Below, piece after piece: positions 14,953 through 23,753 of a DNA stretch of 26,835 bases. The DNA lies in contig JAHHSA010000021.1 of the NCBI GenBank assembly GCA_020025475.1, forward strand, positions 1 through 26,835. Direction: 5' to 3'. Position numbers and translations under genes: made by a program. Position 1 is the stretch's first letter; each line of letters opens with the position of its first letter. The DNA comes from Oscillibacter sp. GTDB taxonomy: Bacteria > Bacillota > Clostridia > Oscillospirales > Oscillospiraceae. The notes under the pieces were generated by a model, which worked only from the letters and a program-made list of their open reading frames with translations, did not search any database and was not told the DNA's origin.

Positions 14953-15744
14953 CTATTTGTTTTCGTTTTTTGACATTTTTACCGGCAAGGACTGCAAGCT
15001 CTTGTAAAAATCCAGAGTCCGGAAGCCCCGTTCCAACTGGGCCGCGGTAAAGGCCTCTGCCGCATGGCTCAGACGCTGTAAAGCTGAATCGCCCAACCGG
15101 AAGCTGTAAAGGTGCTTGGGGTCGCCATAGAGGATATGGCGCAATGCTGCCAGCGACGCAGGACACAGCGGCATGGAAAGACTGCGGTCACCCGACCCAC
15201 AAGACTTGCACCGCAGCACCCCCTGGACCACATCCAACATGGGGATCTCCGGCTCCGGACAGCCGCAGTAGGCGCAGCTGTCCGCCAGTGGTTCATAGCC
15301 TGCCAGGGCCATCAGTTTCAGTTCAAAGGCCGGTTTTACCAGGGCTGTCGGCTTGTGCATCCGCCCCAGTGCATACAGCCCATTGAGCAGATGCCGCAGC
15401 GCCGCCAGGGCTGGCTCTCCCGCAGCAGTCACCGCCTCTGTCAGCTCAGAAAAGTAGAAACCCAGAGCCATGGCATCCAGATCTTCCCGCAGTCCGCCAA
15501 AGAGTTCCACCGTGGCACCCTCATTCACATAGTACCAATCCCCTCTCTGATAGAGGGTCCATTCCGACCACACCAATGGCTGTGCACAGGCCGCAAATTT
15601 GCATCCCTTGCGTCGGGCACCTCTGGCTATTGCCGATATTTTGCCTAGTTTATCGGTTAAAAGAGTTAATATCTTGTCCGTTTCTTTGGTTTCGGTCTCC
15701 CGCAGCACAATGCCCCGGGTAACGATGCAGGGCATTCCCGCCAC
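14953..15744 (-). CDS. recO: DNA repair protein RecO
   Basis: A 263-residue recombination mediator that, with RecR, loads RecA on SSB-coated DNA. The N-terminal OB-fold (1-80) includes GIVLRETETKETDKILTLL and KGARR-like RGARRKG. The helical C-terminal part contains a four-Cys zinc site, CAYC (about 168-171) and CKSC (about 189-192). The listed start is GTG, 7 nt after AGGGGTG; an in-frame ATG three codons later is possible. It follows the small yqzL-like gene by 44 nt, as in many Firmicutes. Confidence 0.93.
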   Translation of the reverse strand: MAGMPCIVTRGIVLRETETKETDKILTLLTDKLGKISAIARGARRKGCKFAACAQPLVWSEWTLYQRGDWYYVNEGATVELFGGLREDLDAMALGFYFSELTEAVTAAGEPALAALRHLLNGLYALGRMHKPTALVKPAFELKLMALAGYEPLADSCAYCGCPEPEIPMLDVVQGVLRCKSCGSGDRSLSMPLCPASLAALRHILYGDPKHLYSFRLGDSALQRLSHAAEAFTAAQLERGFRTLDFYKSLQSLPVKMSKNENK

Positions 15745-15764
15745 GCTTGATCACCCCTATGTAA

Positions 15765-15782
15765 GGGGCAATCCCTTGCCCC
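15765..15782 (-). other. hairpin between yqzL-like gene and recO
   Basis: Perfect 7-bp stem GGGGCAA/TTGCCCC with a 4-nt loop, without a T run. It lies in the 44-nt gap before recO and may affect mRNA stability or translation. Confidence 0.35.
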
Positions 15783-15788
15783 CTCAAA

Positions 15789-15890
15789 TCATACAGACAG
15801 CCCGGCCTGCTCCAGCCGTTCCCGATAGAGCATATAGGCCAGCGGCTGCCCGGTTGCACAAAATAGTTTCCAGTATGCGTCAGTTTCCAC
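15789..15890 (-). CDS. yqzL: YqzL-like small protein
   Basis: A 33-residue protein encoded between era and recO, the place where Firmicutes commonly carry the small YqzL family. The translation begins METDAYWKLFCATGQPLA and continues with a Tyr-Met-Leu-Tyr-Arg stretch and a short helix, matching the family pattern of an aromatic-rich N-terminus, WKxF, xTG and a Tyr-Leu-Leu-like motif. The start is GTG, 7 nt after a strong AGGGAGGT site. Its function is not known. The 186 bases upstream, to the era stop codon, show no further gene I can support. Confidence 0.8.
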   Translation of the reverse strand: METDAYWKLFCATGQPLAYMLYRERLEQAGLSV

Positions 15891-16076
15891 CGTGCAGACC
15901 TCCCTTCCCGGTTAGTCTGCGAAGGATGTCGAATCCTATCCCTTTGAAATTCTTCCAACTACAGTGGGACGCTTTATATCGGAAAATTCTTACAGCGAGC
16001 TTTCTTTAAAATGTTGCACAGTGCTGACGCACGGCTCTCTGTATTCGCGGAAAACTGGCATCAGCCGTTCGGCATC

Positions 16077-16976
16077 TTAGTCCTCGTTATAGCCAAAAGA
16101 CCGCACGTAATTCACATTATCCCGCCAGTTTTCCTTGACCTTGACCCAAGTCTCCAAATAGACCTTGGTGCCCATAAATTTCTCCATGTCGTGGCGGGCC
16201 ATGGTGCTGACCTTTTTCAGCATGGACCCCTGCTTGCCAATGATAATGCCCTTGTGGCTGGCCTTCTCACAGTAGATGGTCGCATCCACATCGATCACGC
16301 CGGAGTCCCGCTCGGAGAACTTGGTGATCTCCACAGCAGTTCCGTGGGGGATCTCCTTGTCCAGGCACAGCAGCAGCTTCTCACGGACAATCTCACCCAT
16401 GACCTGCCGCTCGGGCTGGTCACTGGTCTGGCCGTCTGGGAAGAGCTGAGGCCCTTCCTGGGCGTACTTGCTCAGCTCGTGCATCAAGTCCTCCAGGCCG
16501 GTGCCCTTATGTGCGGAAATGGGGATGATGGCATCAAAGCCGTCCCAGACCTCATTGTAGGCAGCAATGACCGGCAGCACCTCATCGGGGGTCACAGTGT
16601 CCACCTTATTGATGCAGAGGATGGCGGGAATGTGCTCCTCCCTGATACGCTCAATCAGCGCAAGCTCGGGGGCACCCACATGGGCGATGGGCTCCACCAG
16701 CAGCAATGCACAGTCCACATCGCTGAGGCTGGAGGTAACCACCTTCACCATGTAGTCGCCCAGGGCAGACTTGGGCTTGTGGAGGCCCGGTGTGTCCAGC
16801 AAAATATACTGAGTATCCTCCCGATTGACCACACCGTAAATCCGGTTACGCGTTGTCTGGGCCTTGTTGGAGACGATGGCGACCTTCTCGCCCACCAGGG
16901 TGTTGGTGAGGCTGGACTTTCCCACGTTGGGGCGGCCGCAGACGGTGATCATGGCGACTTTCTTGATTTCAGACAT
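16077..16976 (-). CDS. era: GTPase Era
   Basis: An essential 299-residue GTPase that helps mature 16S rRNA and assemble the 30S subunit. G1 is GRPNVGKSS, G2 includes the QTTRNRI switch, G3 is DTPGLHKPK, G4 is NKVD and G5 is ISAHKG. The C-terminal KH domain includes IIIGKQGSMLKK, followed by a VKVKENWRD tail. GAGG 8 nt before ATG at 16976 sets the start; an upstream ATG at 17021 lacks a comparable site. It heads the era-yqzL-recO-mutS2 part of the cluster and appears to have its own promoter. Confidence 0.96.
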   Translation of the reverse strand: MSEIKKVAMITVCGRPNVGKSSLTNTLVGEKVAIVSNKAQTTRNRIYGVVNREDTQYILLDTPGLHKPKSALGDYMVKVVTSSLSDVDCALLLVEPIAHVGAPELALIERIREEHIPAILCINKVDTVTPDEVLPVIAAYNEVWDGFDAIIPISAHKGTGLEDLMHELSKYAQEGPQLFPDGQTSDQPERQVMGEIVREKLLLCLDKEIPHGTAVEITKFSERDSGVIDVDATIYCEKASHKGIIIGKQGSMLKKVSTMARHDMEKFMGTKVYLETWVKVKENWRDNVNYVRSFGYNED

Positions 16977-17053
16977 AAGGTGATCCTCAACTTTCTTTTT
17001 GTTAAGCAGTTTTATTTTCATTCAGCTCTGCTGAATTTTGCGCTTGATAGACG

Positions 17054-17082
17054 ATTATATGCAGGAAATGGCGTTATTGCAA
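17054..17082 (-). promoter_or_regulatory. internal promoter for era, overlapping the end of uvrA
   Basis: TTGCAA (17082-17077) lies in the last codons of uvrA and TATAAT (17059-17054) lies 17 nt downstream. Transcription would start near 17047. A perfect 6-bp hairpin (TTCAGC-AGA-GCTGAA, 17035-17021) lies in the resulting leader. Confidence 0.7.
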
Positions 17083-19899
17083 TACTTTTTTCAGGTATTG
17101 CCCGGTATAGCTGCGCTCACAGGCGGCTACTGCCTCAGGAGTACCCGTACAGACGATGGTACCACCGCCGTCACCGCCCTCAGGACCCAGATCGATGAGA
17201 TAGTCGGCGGTCTTAATGACATCCAGATTGTGCTCAATGACCACTACCGTGTTTCCGGCATCCACCAGCCGCTGCAGGACTTCCAGCAGCTTCCGCACAT
17301 CATCTGTGTGAAGTCCGGTGGTAGGCTCGTCCAGAATATAGATGGTCTTGCCAGTGGCCTGCTTACTCAGTTCTGTGGCCAGCTTCACACGCTGGGCCTC
17401 GCCGCCGGAGAGTTCCGTGGAGGGCTGCCCCAGCTTTACATAGCCCAGGCCCACATCCTGAAGGGTCTGGAGTTTCTTTTTGATCTTGGGCAGAGCGGAG
17501 AAGAAGTCCAGGGCCTCATCCACTGTCATGTCCAGTACCTCAGAGATATTCTTTCCCTTGTAATGGACTTCCAGTGTCTCCCGGTTATAGCGCTTGCCCT
17601 TGCAGACCTCACAGGGGACGAAAATATCAGGCAGAAAGTGCATCTCGATTTTCAGCACACCGTCACCGGAACAGGCCTCACAGCGGCCGCCGCGCACGTT
17701 GAAGCTGAACCTGCCCGGGCCGTAGCCCCGGCTTTTTGCCTCCTGCGTGGAGGCAAAAAGGTCCCGGATATCGCTGAATAACCCAGTGTAGGTAGCTGGG
17801 TTGGATCGAGGCGTCCGCCCGATGGGACTCTGATCAATATCCACCACTTTATCCAGAAATTCCAGTCCCTCAATGCGCTCACATTTACCAGGACGGACCT
17901 TCATCCGCATCAGCTCTGCACCCAAACGCTTGAAGAGAACCTCATTGACGAGGGAGGACTTTCCGCTGCCGGAGACACCTGTGACTGCCGTCAGGGTTCC
18001 CAGCGGGAACGCCACATCGATATGCTGCAGGTTATTCTCCGCCGCACCGATGACCTTCAGGAAGTTTCCGCTGCCCGGACGACGGGACGCTGGTACAGGT
18101 ACTTTCTTTTTGCCGGAAAGGTACTGACCGGTGAGAGAGTCCGGGTTTGCCATAACCTCTTCCGGCGTACCTGCCGCCACCACATGACCGCCGTGAATGC
18201 CGGCGCCCGGGCCAATATCAATGAGATAATCTGCTGCCCGCATGGTGTCCTCATCGTGTTCCACCACCAGGAGTGTATTGCCCAGATCCCGGAGATTTTT
18301 CAGCGTCTCCAGCAGTTTATCATTATCCCGCTGGTGAAGGCCGATAGAAGGCTCATCCAGAATATAGAGAACGCCCATCAGGCTGGAACCGATCTGGGTA
18401 GCCAGTCGGATGCGCTGGCTTTCGCCGCCGGAGAGGGTTCCGGCACTGCGGGAGAGGGTGAGATACCCCAGCCCCACAGACTGCAAAAAGCCCAGACGGT
18501 TGTTGATTTCCTTCAAAATGCGGTCGGCAATCAGATGCTGCTGCTCAGTGAGTTCCAGCCCCTTCAGCCATTCCAGCTCATCAATCACAGACATCTGGGT
18601 AAAGTCGTGGATGTTCATACCGCCCACAGTGACTGCCAGAGACTCCTTTTTCAGTCGCCGTCCGCCGCAGTCCGGGCAGGGGCTCTCCGCCATCAGCTCC
18701 TCCAGCTCCCGTTTGCTGGATTCGCTCTGTGTCTCGTGATAGCGCCGCTCAATGTTGTTGCAGACGCCTTCAAAGGGCTGATACAGAACGCCCTTGCCCC
18801 GGGGCTGGTCGTAATGCAGTTCCAGCTTCTCCCCACCGGTGCCGTAGAGCACGATCTTCTGAATGTTGGCAGGCAGGTCCTTCCATGGCGTATCCAGCTT
18901 GAATTGGTACTTTTGGGCCAATGCGTCAAAGTACATACGGGAAATTCCGTCAGCGCGGATATTGCCCCAGCCGCTGGCCTCAATGGCACCGTCCAGAATG
19001 GACTTGGTTGTGTCCGGGATAATCAGTGCTGGGTCCGCTTTCAGCTGGCTGCCCAGTCCCGTACAGGTGGGGCAGGCACCAAAGGGGTTATTGAAAGAGA
19101 ACATCCGGGGCGTCAGCTCCTCAATGGAGATGCCGCAGTCCTCACAGGCGTAATTCTGAGAGAACATCAGGTCCTGCTCTTCCTGTAAAAGGTTGATGAT
19201 GACCGTGCCGCCGGAGAGGGCGGTAGCGGTTTCCACACTGTCGGTAAGACGCTGCTGAATATCGGGGCGGATGATCAAGCGATCCACCACGATCTCGATG
19301 GTGTGCTTTTTGTTCTTCTCCAGCTTGATCTCCTCGTCCAGTTCATAGAGATTGCCGTCCACTCTGGCACGGACGTAGCCTGAGCGGCGGGCATCCTCAA
19401 ACACCTTGGTGTGCTCACCCTTCTTCCCGCGGATGATCGGGGCCATTACCTGAATGCGGGTCCGCTCCGGCAGCGCCAGAACCTGATCAATAATCTGGTC
19501 GATGGTTTGCTGCCGAATCTCCTTCCCGCACTTAGGGCAGTGAGGCGTACCCACTCTGGCCCACAGCAGTCGCAGATAGTCATAGACCTCCGTCACCGTA
19601 CCAACCGTGGATCGGGGGTTCTTGCTGGTAGTCTTCTGGTCAATGGAAATGGCAGGCGACAAGCCCTCGATATAGTCCACATCCGGCTTGTCCATCTGCC
19701 CCAGGAACATGCGGGCATAAGAAGAAAGGCTCTCCACATACCGCCGCTGGCCCTCGGCGTAGATGGTATCGAAGGCCAGAGAGGATTTGCCGGAACCGGA
19801 GAGGCCCGTCATCACCACCAGCTTGTCCCGGGGGATGGTGACATCCACATTTTTTAAGTTGTTGGCGCGTGCGCCCTTAACGATGATTTTATCCTGCAT
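17074..19899 (-). CDS. uvrA: excinuclease ABC subunit A
   Basis: The 941-residue damage-recognition ATPase of nucleotide excision repair; it loads UvrB on DNA. Two ABC ATPase modules are visible: Walker A GLSGSGKSS near 33 with signature LSGGESQRIRLA and Walker B ILDEPSIGLH; then GVSGSGKSS near 640 with LSGGEAQRVKLA and ILDEPTTGLH. Zinc-binding Cys groups are CPKCG, CEDC/CPTC and the second-module CEAC/CEVC site with its UvrA hairpin region. Length is normal. It follows the ybaK-like gene by 20 nt. UvrB is encoded two genes upstream, so the two partners are likely made together. Confidence 0.97.
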   Translation of the reverse strand: MQDKIIVKGARANNLKNVDVTIPRDKLVVMTGLSGSGKSSLAFDTIYAEGQRRYVESLSSYARMFLGQMDKPDVDYIEGLSPAISIDQKTTSKNPRSTVGTVTEVYDYLRLLWARVGTPHCPKCGKEIRQQTIDQIIDQVLALPERTRIQVMAPIIRGKKGEHTKVFEDARRSGYVRARVDGNLYELDEEIKLEKNKKHTIEIVVDRLIIRPDIQQRLTDSVETATALSGGTVIINLLQEEQDLMFSQNYACEDCGISIEELTPRMFSFNNPFGACPTCTGLGSQLKADPALIIPDTTKSILDGAIEASGWGNIRADGISRMYFDALAQKYQFKLDTPWKDLPANIQKIVLYGTGGEKLELHYDQPRGKGVLYQPFEGVCNNIERRYHETQSESSKRELEELMAESPCPDCGGRRLKKESLAVTVGGMNIHDFTQMSVIDELEWLKGLELTEQQHLIADRILKEINNRLGFLQSVGLGYLTLSRSAGTLSGGESQRIRLATQIGSSLMGVLYILDEPSIGLHQRDNDKLLETLKNLRDLGNTLLVVEHDEDTMRAADYLIDIGPGAGIHGGHVVAAGTPEEVMANPDSLTGQYLSGKKKVPVPASRRPGSGNFLKVIGAAENNLQHIDVAFPLGTLTAVTGVSGSGKSSLVNEVLFKRLGAELMRMKVRPGKCERIEGLEFLDKVVDIDQSPIGRTPRSNPATYTGLFSDIRDLFASTQEAKSRGYGPGRFSFNVRGGRCEACSGDGVLKIEMHFLPDIFVPCEVCKGKRYNRETLEVHYKGKNISEVLDMTVDEALDFFSALPKIKKKLQTLQDVGLGYVKLGQPSTELSGGEAQRVKLATELSKQATGKTIYILDEPTTGLHTDDVRKLLEVLQRLVDAGNTVVVIEHNLDVIKTADYLIDLGPEGGDGGGTIVCTGTPEAVAACERSYTGQYLKKVLQ

Positions 19900-19919
19900 A
19901 GACTTGCTTCCTCAATGGA

Positions 19920-20420
19920 TTATTCCACAATAATGTCGGCCACCTGGCCACGGGTGATTGCCAGCAGATCGGCCACTGGCAGCTCAATCTGAATTCCGAT
20001 CTTACCGCCGGAGATGCAGACAGCCTCATGGTTTTCCACACTGGTATGGAAAATCGTGGGGAACTGCTTCTTCATGCCGATGGGGGTACAGCCGCCCCGG
20101 ATATAACCGGTGACAGCGCTGATCTCGGAGACATGGAGCAGCTCGATGGACTTTTCTCCCACGGATTTAGCGGCTTTTTTCAGGTCCAGATTTTCTGCCA
20201 CGGGAATTTCAAAGACGTAAATACTCTTTGAGGCGCCCCGGGCCACCAGAGTCTTAAACACCTGCGCAGGGTCCTGTCCCAGCATTTGGGCAATGTGGAG
20301 GCCATATTCACTGGTACCCATAGGCCCGTCGCCCTCCTCATAGGTCCGCATGGTATAGGTCACTTTTTTCTGGTCCAAAATGCGCATAACATTGGTTTTT
20401 TCTTCTTTTTTCTTGGGCAC
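19920..20420 (-). CDS. ybaK: YbaK/EbsC-family Cys-tRNA(Pro) deacylase
   Basis: A 166-residue trans-editing protein that hydrolyses mischarged Cys-tRNA-Pro. Family features visible are the N-terminal helix-strand (RILDQKKVTYTMRTYE), FKTLVARG, the catalytic-lysine region KKAAKSVGEKSIELL, the loop VTGYIRGGCTPIGMKK, and HTSVENHEAVCISGG. The start is GTG at 20420, 9 nt after GGGAGG; longer in-frame forms reach into the small upstream ORF and are less likely. The GTG lies 5 nt after that ORF's stop codon, suggesting coupled translation. Its place between uvrB and uvrA is not functionally obvious. Confidence 0.9.
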   Translation of the reverse strand: MPKKKEEKTNVMRILDQKKVTYTMRTYEEGDGPMGTSEYGLHIAQMLGQDPAQVFKTLVARGASKSIYVFEIPVAENLDLKKAAKSVGEKSIELLHVSEISAVTGYIRGGCTPIGMKKQFPTIFHTSVENHEAVCISGGKIGIQIELPVADLLAITRGQVADIIVE

Positions 20421-20425
20421 AGAGA

Positions 20426-20608
20426 CTATCCTCCCTTTGTAAAAATGAATTCGTTGGCCCACTTGCGCGATGCCGCGGGGCAAGTTTCACAGAAAATGCC
20501 CGCGCTGTTGTTCTGCCGGAACGCCGCATACGCCCACAGGCGCACCGGGCCGGGCTCCCGAAAGGCGGCAGCCAGTCCGATCAGAGGGGCTGCGCAGTTG
20601 TTCAGCAT
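20426..20608 (-). CDS. small hypothetical protein with Cys motif between uvrB and ybaK
   Basis: A 60-residue frame that fills the gap between uvrB (stop 26 nt upstream) and the ybaK-like start 5 nt downstream. It begins at ATG after a GAGAGA stretch, has G/C-rich third positions like its neighbours, and its last codons form the ribosome site of ybaK. The N-terminal half is Ala/Leu-rich (LIGLAAAF), followed by a FCETCP motif near 39-44 and a basic-aromatic end. I do not recognise the family. It could be a real small protein or only a leader that couples translation. Confidence 0.45.
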   Translation of the reverse strand: MLNNCAAPLIGLAAAFREPGPVRLWAYAAFRQNNSAGIFCETCPAASRKWANEFIFTKGG

Positions 20609-20634
20609 GGAGTTCTCTCAATGAGGGAATGGGC

Positions 20635-22605
20635 TCACCTTCCGCCTCGCAGTTCAATGATGCGGTCGCGGAGCACTGCTGCATACTCAAATTCCAGCAT
20701 CTTGGATGCTTCTTTCATTTCTTTCTCCAGCTTGGCAATCTCCGCCTCACGCTCTGCATCGGTGAGCTTTCTGGGCTTCTTGGTGTGATTGCCCTCGGAA
20801 TCCGCCGCCTTGGAAATTTCCAGAACATCACGGACGCCCTTGATAATCGTCTTGGGCACGATGCCGTGTTCCTGGTTGTATGCGTTCTGAATGGTGCGGC
20901 GGCGCTCCGTTTCATCGATGGCCGCTCGCATGGAGGGCGTGATCTCGTCGGCGTACATAATGACCAGTCCCTCTGCATTGCGGGCTGCGCGTCCAATGGT
21001 CTGAATGAGCGAAGTCTCAGAGCGCAGGAAGCCCTCCTTGTCGGCGTCCAGAATCGCCACCAGACTCACCTCCGGCAGGTCCAACCCCTCACGCAGCAGG
21101 TTGATGCCCACCAGCACATCGAACTCGCCCAGACGAAGGTCCCGGATGATCTCCATACGCTCGATGGTTGCCACGTCTGCGTGCATATAGCGGACCCGGA
21201 TGTTGGCGGCGCGAAAGAACTCCGTCAGGTCCTCTGCCATTTTCTTGGTCAGCGTTGTCACCAGTACCCGCTCGTTCCGGGCCGCACGGGTCCGGATTTC
21301 CTCCATCAGATCGTCAATCTGACCGGTGACCGGTCGGACGTCGATTTTCGGGTCCAGCAGACCGGTGGGGCGAATGACCTGTTCCACAATGTTGTCTGCC
21401 CGTTCCCGCTCGTAGGGGCCCGGGGTGGCGGAGACAAATACCGCCTGTCCCACTTTCTCCTCGAACTCCTCGAATTTGAGAGGGCGGTTGTCGTAGGCAC
21501 AGGGCAGCCGGAAGCCATAATGCACCAGAGAGTCTTTGCGGGCCCGGTCTCCGTTGTACATGGCCCGGACCTGGGGCAGCGTCACATGGCTCTCATCCAC
21601 AAACAGCAGAAAATCGTCCGGAAAGAAGTCCATCAGCGTCATGGGTGCAGAGCCCGCCGGCCGCTCGGAGATGATGCGGGAATAGTTCTCGATTCCAGAG
21701 CAGTAGCCCAGCTCCGTCATCATCTCCATGTCGTATTCCGTGCGCTGGCGGATGCGCTGTGCCTCCACCAGCTGTTCATGATCCTCAAAATATTTGACCT
21801 GCGCTTCCAGTTCTTTGCGAATTTGCAGAATGGCCCGCTCCATCTTGTCACGGGTGGTAACATAATGGCTGGCGGGGAAGATGGAGACGTGTTCCAACAC
21901 CCGGTTCACCACGCCTGTGAGGGGGTGAAACTCACTGATGCGATCGATCTCGTCCCCGAAAAACTCCACCCGGATGGCCTTATCCTTATAATAGGCAGGA
22001 TACAGCTCCACTGTGTCGCCCCGCACCCGGAACATATTGCGGCCGAAGGCCACGTCATTGCGCTCATAGCGGATCTCCACCAGGCGGCGGAGCAGCTCAT
22101 CCCGGTCCCACTCAGCGCCCACACGCAGGGACACCACCATGCTGGCAAAATCCTCTGGTTCGCCCAGGCCGTAAATGCAGGAGACGGAGCTGACTACAAT
22201 CACGTCCCGCCGTTCCAGCAGAGCGCAGGTGGCGGAGAGGCGCAGCCGGTCGATCTCCTCATTGGTGGCGGCGTCCTTGGCTATATAGGTATCCGTGTGG
22301 GGAATGTACGCCTCCGGTTGATAATAGTCGTAGTAGGAGACAAAATACTCCACGGCATTGTTGGGGAAAAATTCCTTGAACTCGGCACACAGCTGAGCTG
22401 CCAGTGTCTTATTATGTGCCAGGACCAGCGTAGGCCGCTGGACCTTTTCAATGACCTTTGCCATGGTAAACGTCTTGCCGGAGCCGGTAACGCCCAGCAG
22501 GATCTGCTCCTTCAATCCGTTTTCGATGCCCTGTGCCAGTGCCTCAATGGCATGAGGCTGGTCACCGGAGGGCTGATAGTCTGAAACTACCTGAAATTTT
22601 GGCAT
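20635..22605 (-). CDS. uvrB: excinuclease ABC subunit B
   Basis: The 656-residue helicase-like damage verifier of nucleotide excision repair. Walker A is GVTGSGKT, the beta-hairpin region is YYDYYQPEAYIP, motif II is DESH, motif V/VI include NLLREGLDLPEV and QTIGRAARN, and the C-terminal UVR motif (LEKEMKEASKMLEFEYAA) contacts UvrC. AGGGAG before ATG at 22605 marks the start; a longer frame to 22689 would overlap radC. It lies 34 nt after radC in the same transcript. Confidence 0.97.
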   Translation of the reverse strand: MPKFQVVSDYQPSGDQPHAIEALAQGIENGLKEQILLGVTGSGKTFTMAKVIEKVQRPTLVLAHNKTLAAQLCAEFKEFFPNNAVEYFVSYYDYYQPEAYIPHTDTYIAKDAATNEEIDRLRLSATCALLERRDVIVVSSVSCIYGLGEPEDFASMVVSLRVGAEWDRDELLRRLVEIRYERNDVAFGRNMFRVRGDTVELYPAYYKDKAIRVEFFGDEIDRISEFHPLTGVVNRVLEHVSIFPASHYVTTRDKMERAILQIRKELEAQVKYFEDHEQLVEAQRIRQRTEYDMEMMTELGYCSGIENYSRIISERPAGSAPMTLMDFFPDDFLLFVDESHVTLPQVRAMYNGDRARKDSLVHYGFRLPCAYDNRPLKFEEFEEKVGQAVFVSATPGPYERERADNIVEQVIRPTGLLDPKIDVRPVTGQIDDLMEEIRTRAARNERVLVTTLTKKMAEDLTEFFRAANIRVRYMHADVATIERMEIIRDLRLGEFDVLVGINLLREGLDLPEVSLVAILDADKEGFLRSETSLIQTIGRAARNAEGLVIMYADEITPSMRAAIDETERRRTIQNAYNQEHGIVPKTIIKGVRDVLEISKAADSEGNHTKKPRKLTDAEREAEIAKLEKEMKEASKMLEFEYAAVLRDRIIELRGGR

Positions 22606-22639
22606 ATCTGTCTCCCTCTGCCCGCTTGGGGCGAAACGA

Positions 22640-23320
22640 TCAATTCTCAATAAGGTAGCCTGACTGGGCAAAGGAGATGTAATCTCCATCTGCCACGATG
22701 ATGTGGTCCGTCAGCGGAATGCCAATGGCATCCAGTGCCAGCTGGATTTGGCGCGTGGTGGCCAGGTCCTCCGCAGACGGCAGGGCCACGCCGCTGGGGT
22801 GGTTGTGGGCCAGAATGACCGTGCTGGCAGCAGTGAGGGCCGCATGTTCCACCACAGTGCGGATATTCAGCGCCGTGGCGGTGAGGCCTCCTTCCGCCAG
22901 ACGCTTGCAGGCCAGCAGCTTTCCCTTTCGGTCCAGGCACAGCTGATAAACCACCTCGTTCCGCTCGCCGGTAAACCGTTCCAGCAGATACGCTCCCACC
23001 CGTTCCACCGAGTTGAGCGGTGTATCTCTGGATGCTGCCTCCAGTCGAGCCTTCCGGTAGATCTCCGGTGCCAAATGCAGCAGTACCGCCGTCCGCTCTC
23101 CCACACCGGGAAATTTTACGAGGTCCTCCACCGGGGCACTCAGGACACCATAGAGTGAACCATAGCGCTCAATCATCTGGTGGGCCAGCACATTGGTGTC
23201 CTTCCGGGGAATGGCATAAAACAGCAGCAGTTCCAGCGCCTCATGCTCTGCAAAGCTGTCCAGCCCGCTGTTGAGGTACCGCTGCCGCATCTTTTCCCGA
23301 TGTCCGTCGTGAACGCCCAT
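22640..23320 (-). CDS. radC: RadC-family JAB-domain protein
   Basis: A 226-residue protein with an N-terminal helix-hairpin-helix part (EALELLLFYAIPR, VGERTAVLL) and a C-terminal JAB1/MPN-like metalloprotease-fold domain showing HNHPSG and SAEDLATTRQ with a downstream Asp (LTDHIIVADG). The cellular role of RadC proteins is not settled despite the name. The ATG at 23320 has GGGGGAG 8 nt upstream and is preferred over frames that extend to 23425. It is the first gene of the repair cluster. Confidence 0.92.
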   Translation of the reverse strand: MGVHDGHREKMRQRYLNSGLDSFAEHEALELLLFYAIPRKDTNVLAHQMIERYGSLYGVLSAPVEDLVKFPGVGERTAVLLHLAPEIYRKARLEAASRDTPLNSVERVGAYLLERFTGERNEVVYQLCLDRKGKLLACKRLAEGGLTATALNIRTVVEHAALTAASTVILAHNHPSGVALPSAEDLATTRQIQLALDAIGIPLTDHIIVADGDYISFAQSGYLIEN

Positions 23321-23428
23321 AAAAGACTCTCCCCCATTTGGGTCCATCCCCGTCATTTTGCAACTCCTGCGTCCCATCACCGGGTATTTTACCCGTTTTT
23401 CACAAAGAGGACACAGATTTGACACTAT

Positions 23429-23457
23429 ATTATATCACAGCGCCAAACGCTCCACAA
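23429..23457 (-). promoter_or_regulatory. promoter for the radC-uvrB-uvrA transcript
   Basis: TTGTGG (23457-23452) and TATAAT (23434-23429) with 17-nt spacing, the -10 preceded by TGTGA. The leader of about 100 nt includes a perfect hairpin CGGGTA-AAA-TACCCG (23395-23381). I see no clear LexA-type box. Confidence 0.75.
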
Positions 23458-23501
23458 GGGAGTTTTCTTCTTGAAAGTTTTCCCTTTCTGCCCTAGCAAG
23501 G

Positions 23502-23530
23502 TTGACAGCAGCGCAAAATTGGCATAATAT
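23502..23530 (+). promoter_or_regulatory. promoter for the M-box/mgtE transcript
   Basis: TTGACA (23502-23507) and TAATAT (23525-23530) with 17-nt spacing, divergent from the radC promoter. Transcription would start near 23537, just before the riboswitch. Confidence 0.85.
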
Positions 23531-23544
23531 AATCATGTTGAAAA

Positions 23545-23750
23545 AATGAATACTGTCCGGTAGGTAAGGCTACCACAGGGATATGGATCGCTGCCGCAGA
23601 GTGATGGAGACATTATGAGAGGGTATGAGCAGGCGATATCGAACACGAAGGTATCATCTAATGCGATTTCACCGCCTTGTGAGGCTAAAGCTCGAACGGT
23701 TGGGAAGAACAGCTCCTTAGGAGGCGTTGTTTTTCCGGCATTAACAGAGG
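23545..23750 (+). promoter_or_regulatory. M-box (ykoK) magnesium riboswitch
   Basis: The leader contains the conserved M-box core: GGTAGGTAAGGCTACCAC followed by AGGGATATGGATCGCTGCCGC, then the purine-rich GTGATGGAG and downstream paired regions up to about 23745. M-boxes sense Mg2+ and control transporters by premature termination. A terminator follows and mgtE is the next gene, matching this role. Exact helix limits were not folded. Confidence 0.9.
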
Positions 23751-23753
23751 CTG

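Noticed and set aside
15650..15958. 102-codon minus-strand frame between recO and era
   Set aside because: It overlaps recO and the yqzL-like gene in another frame and lacks a ribosome site as good as that of yqzL.
20470..22584. 704-codon plus-strand open frame across uvrB
   Set aside because: Antisense shadow of uvrB; composition is His/Leu/Gln-rich without motifs.
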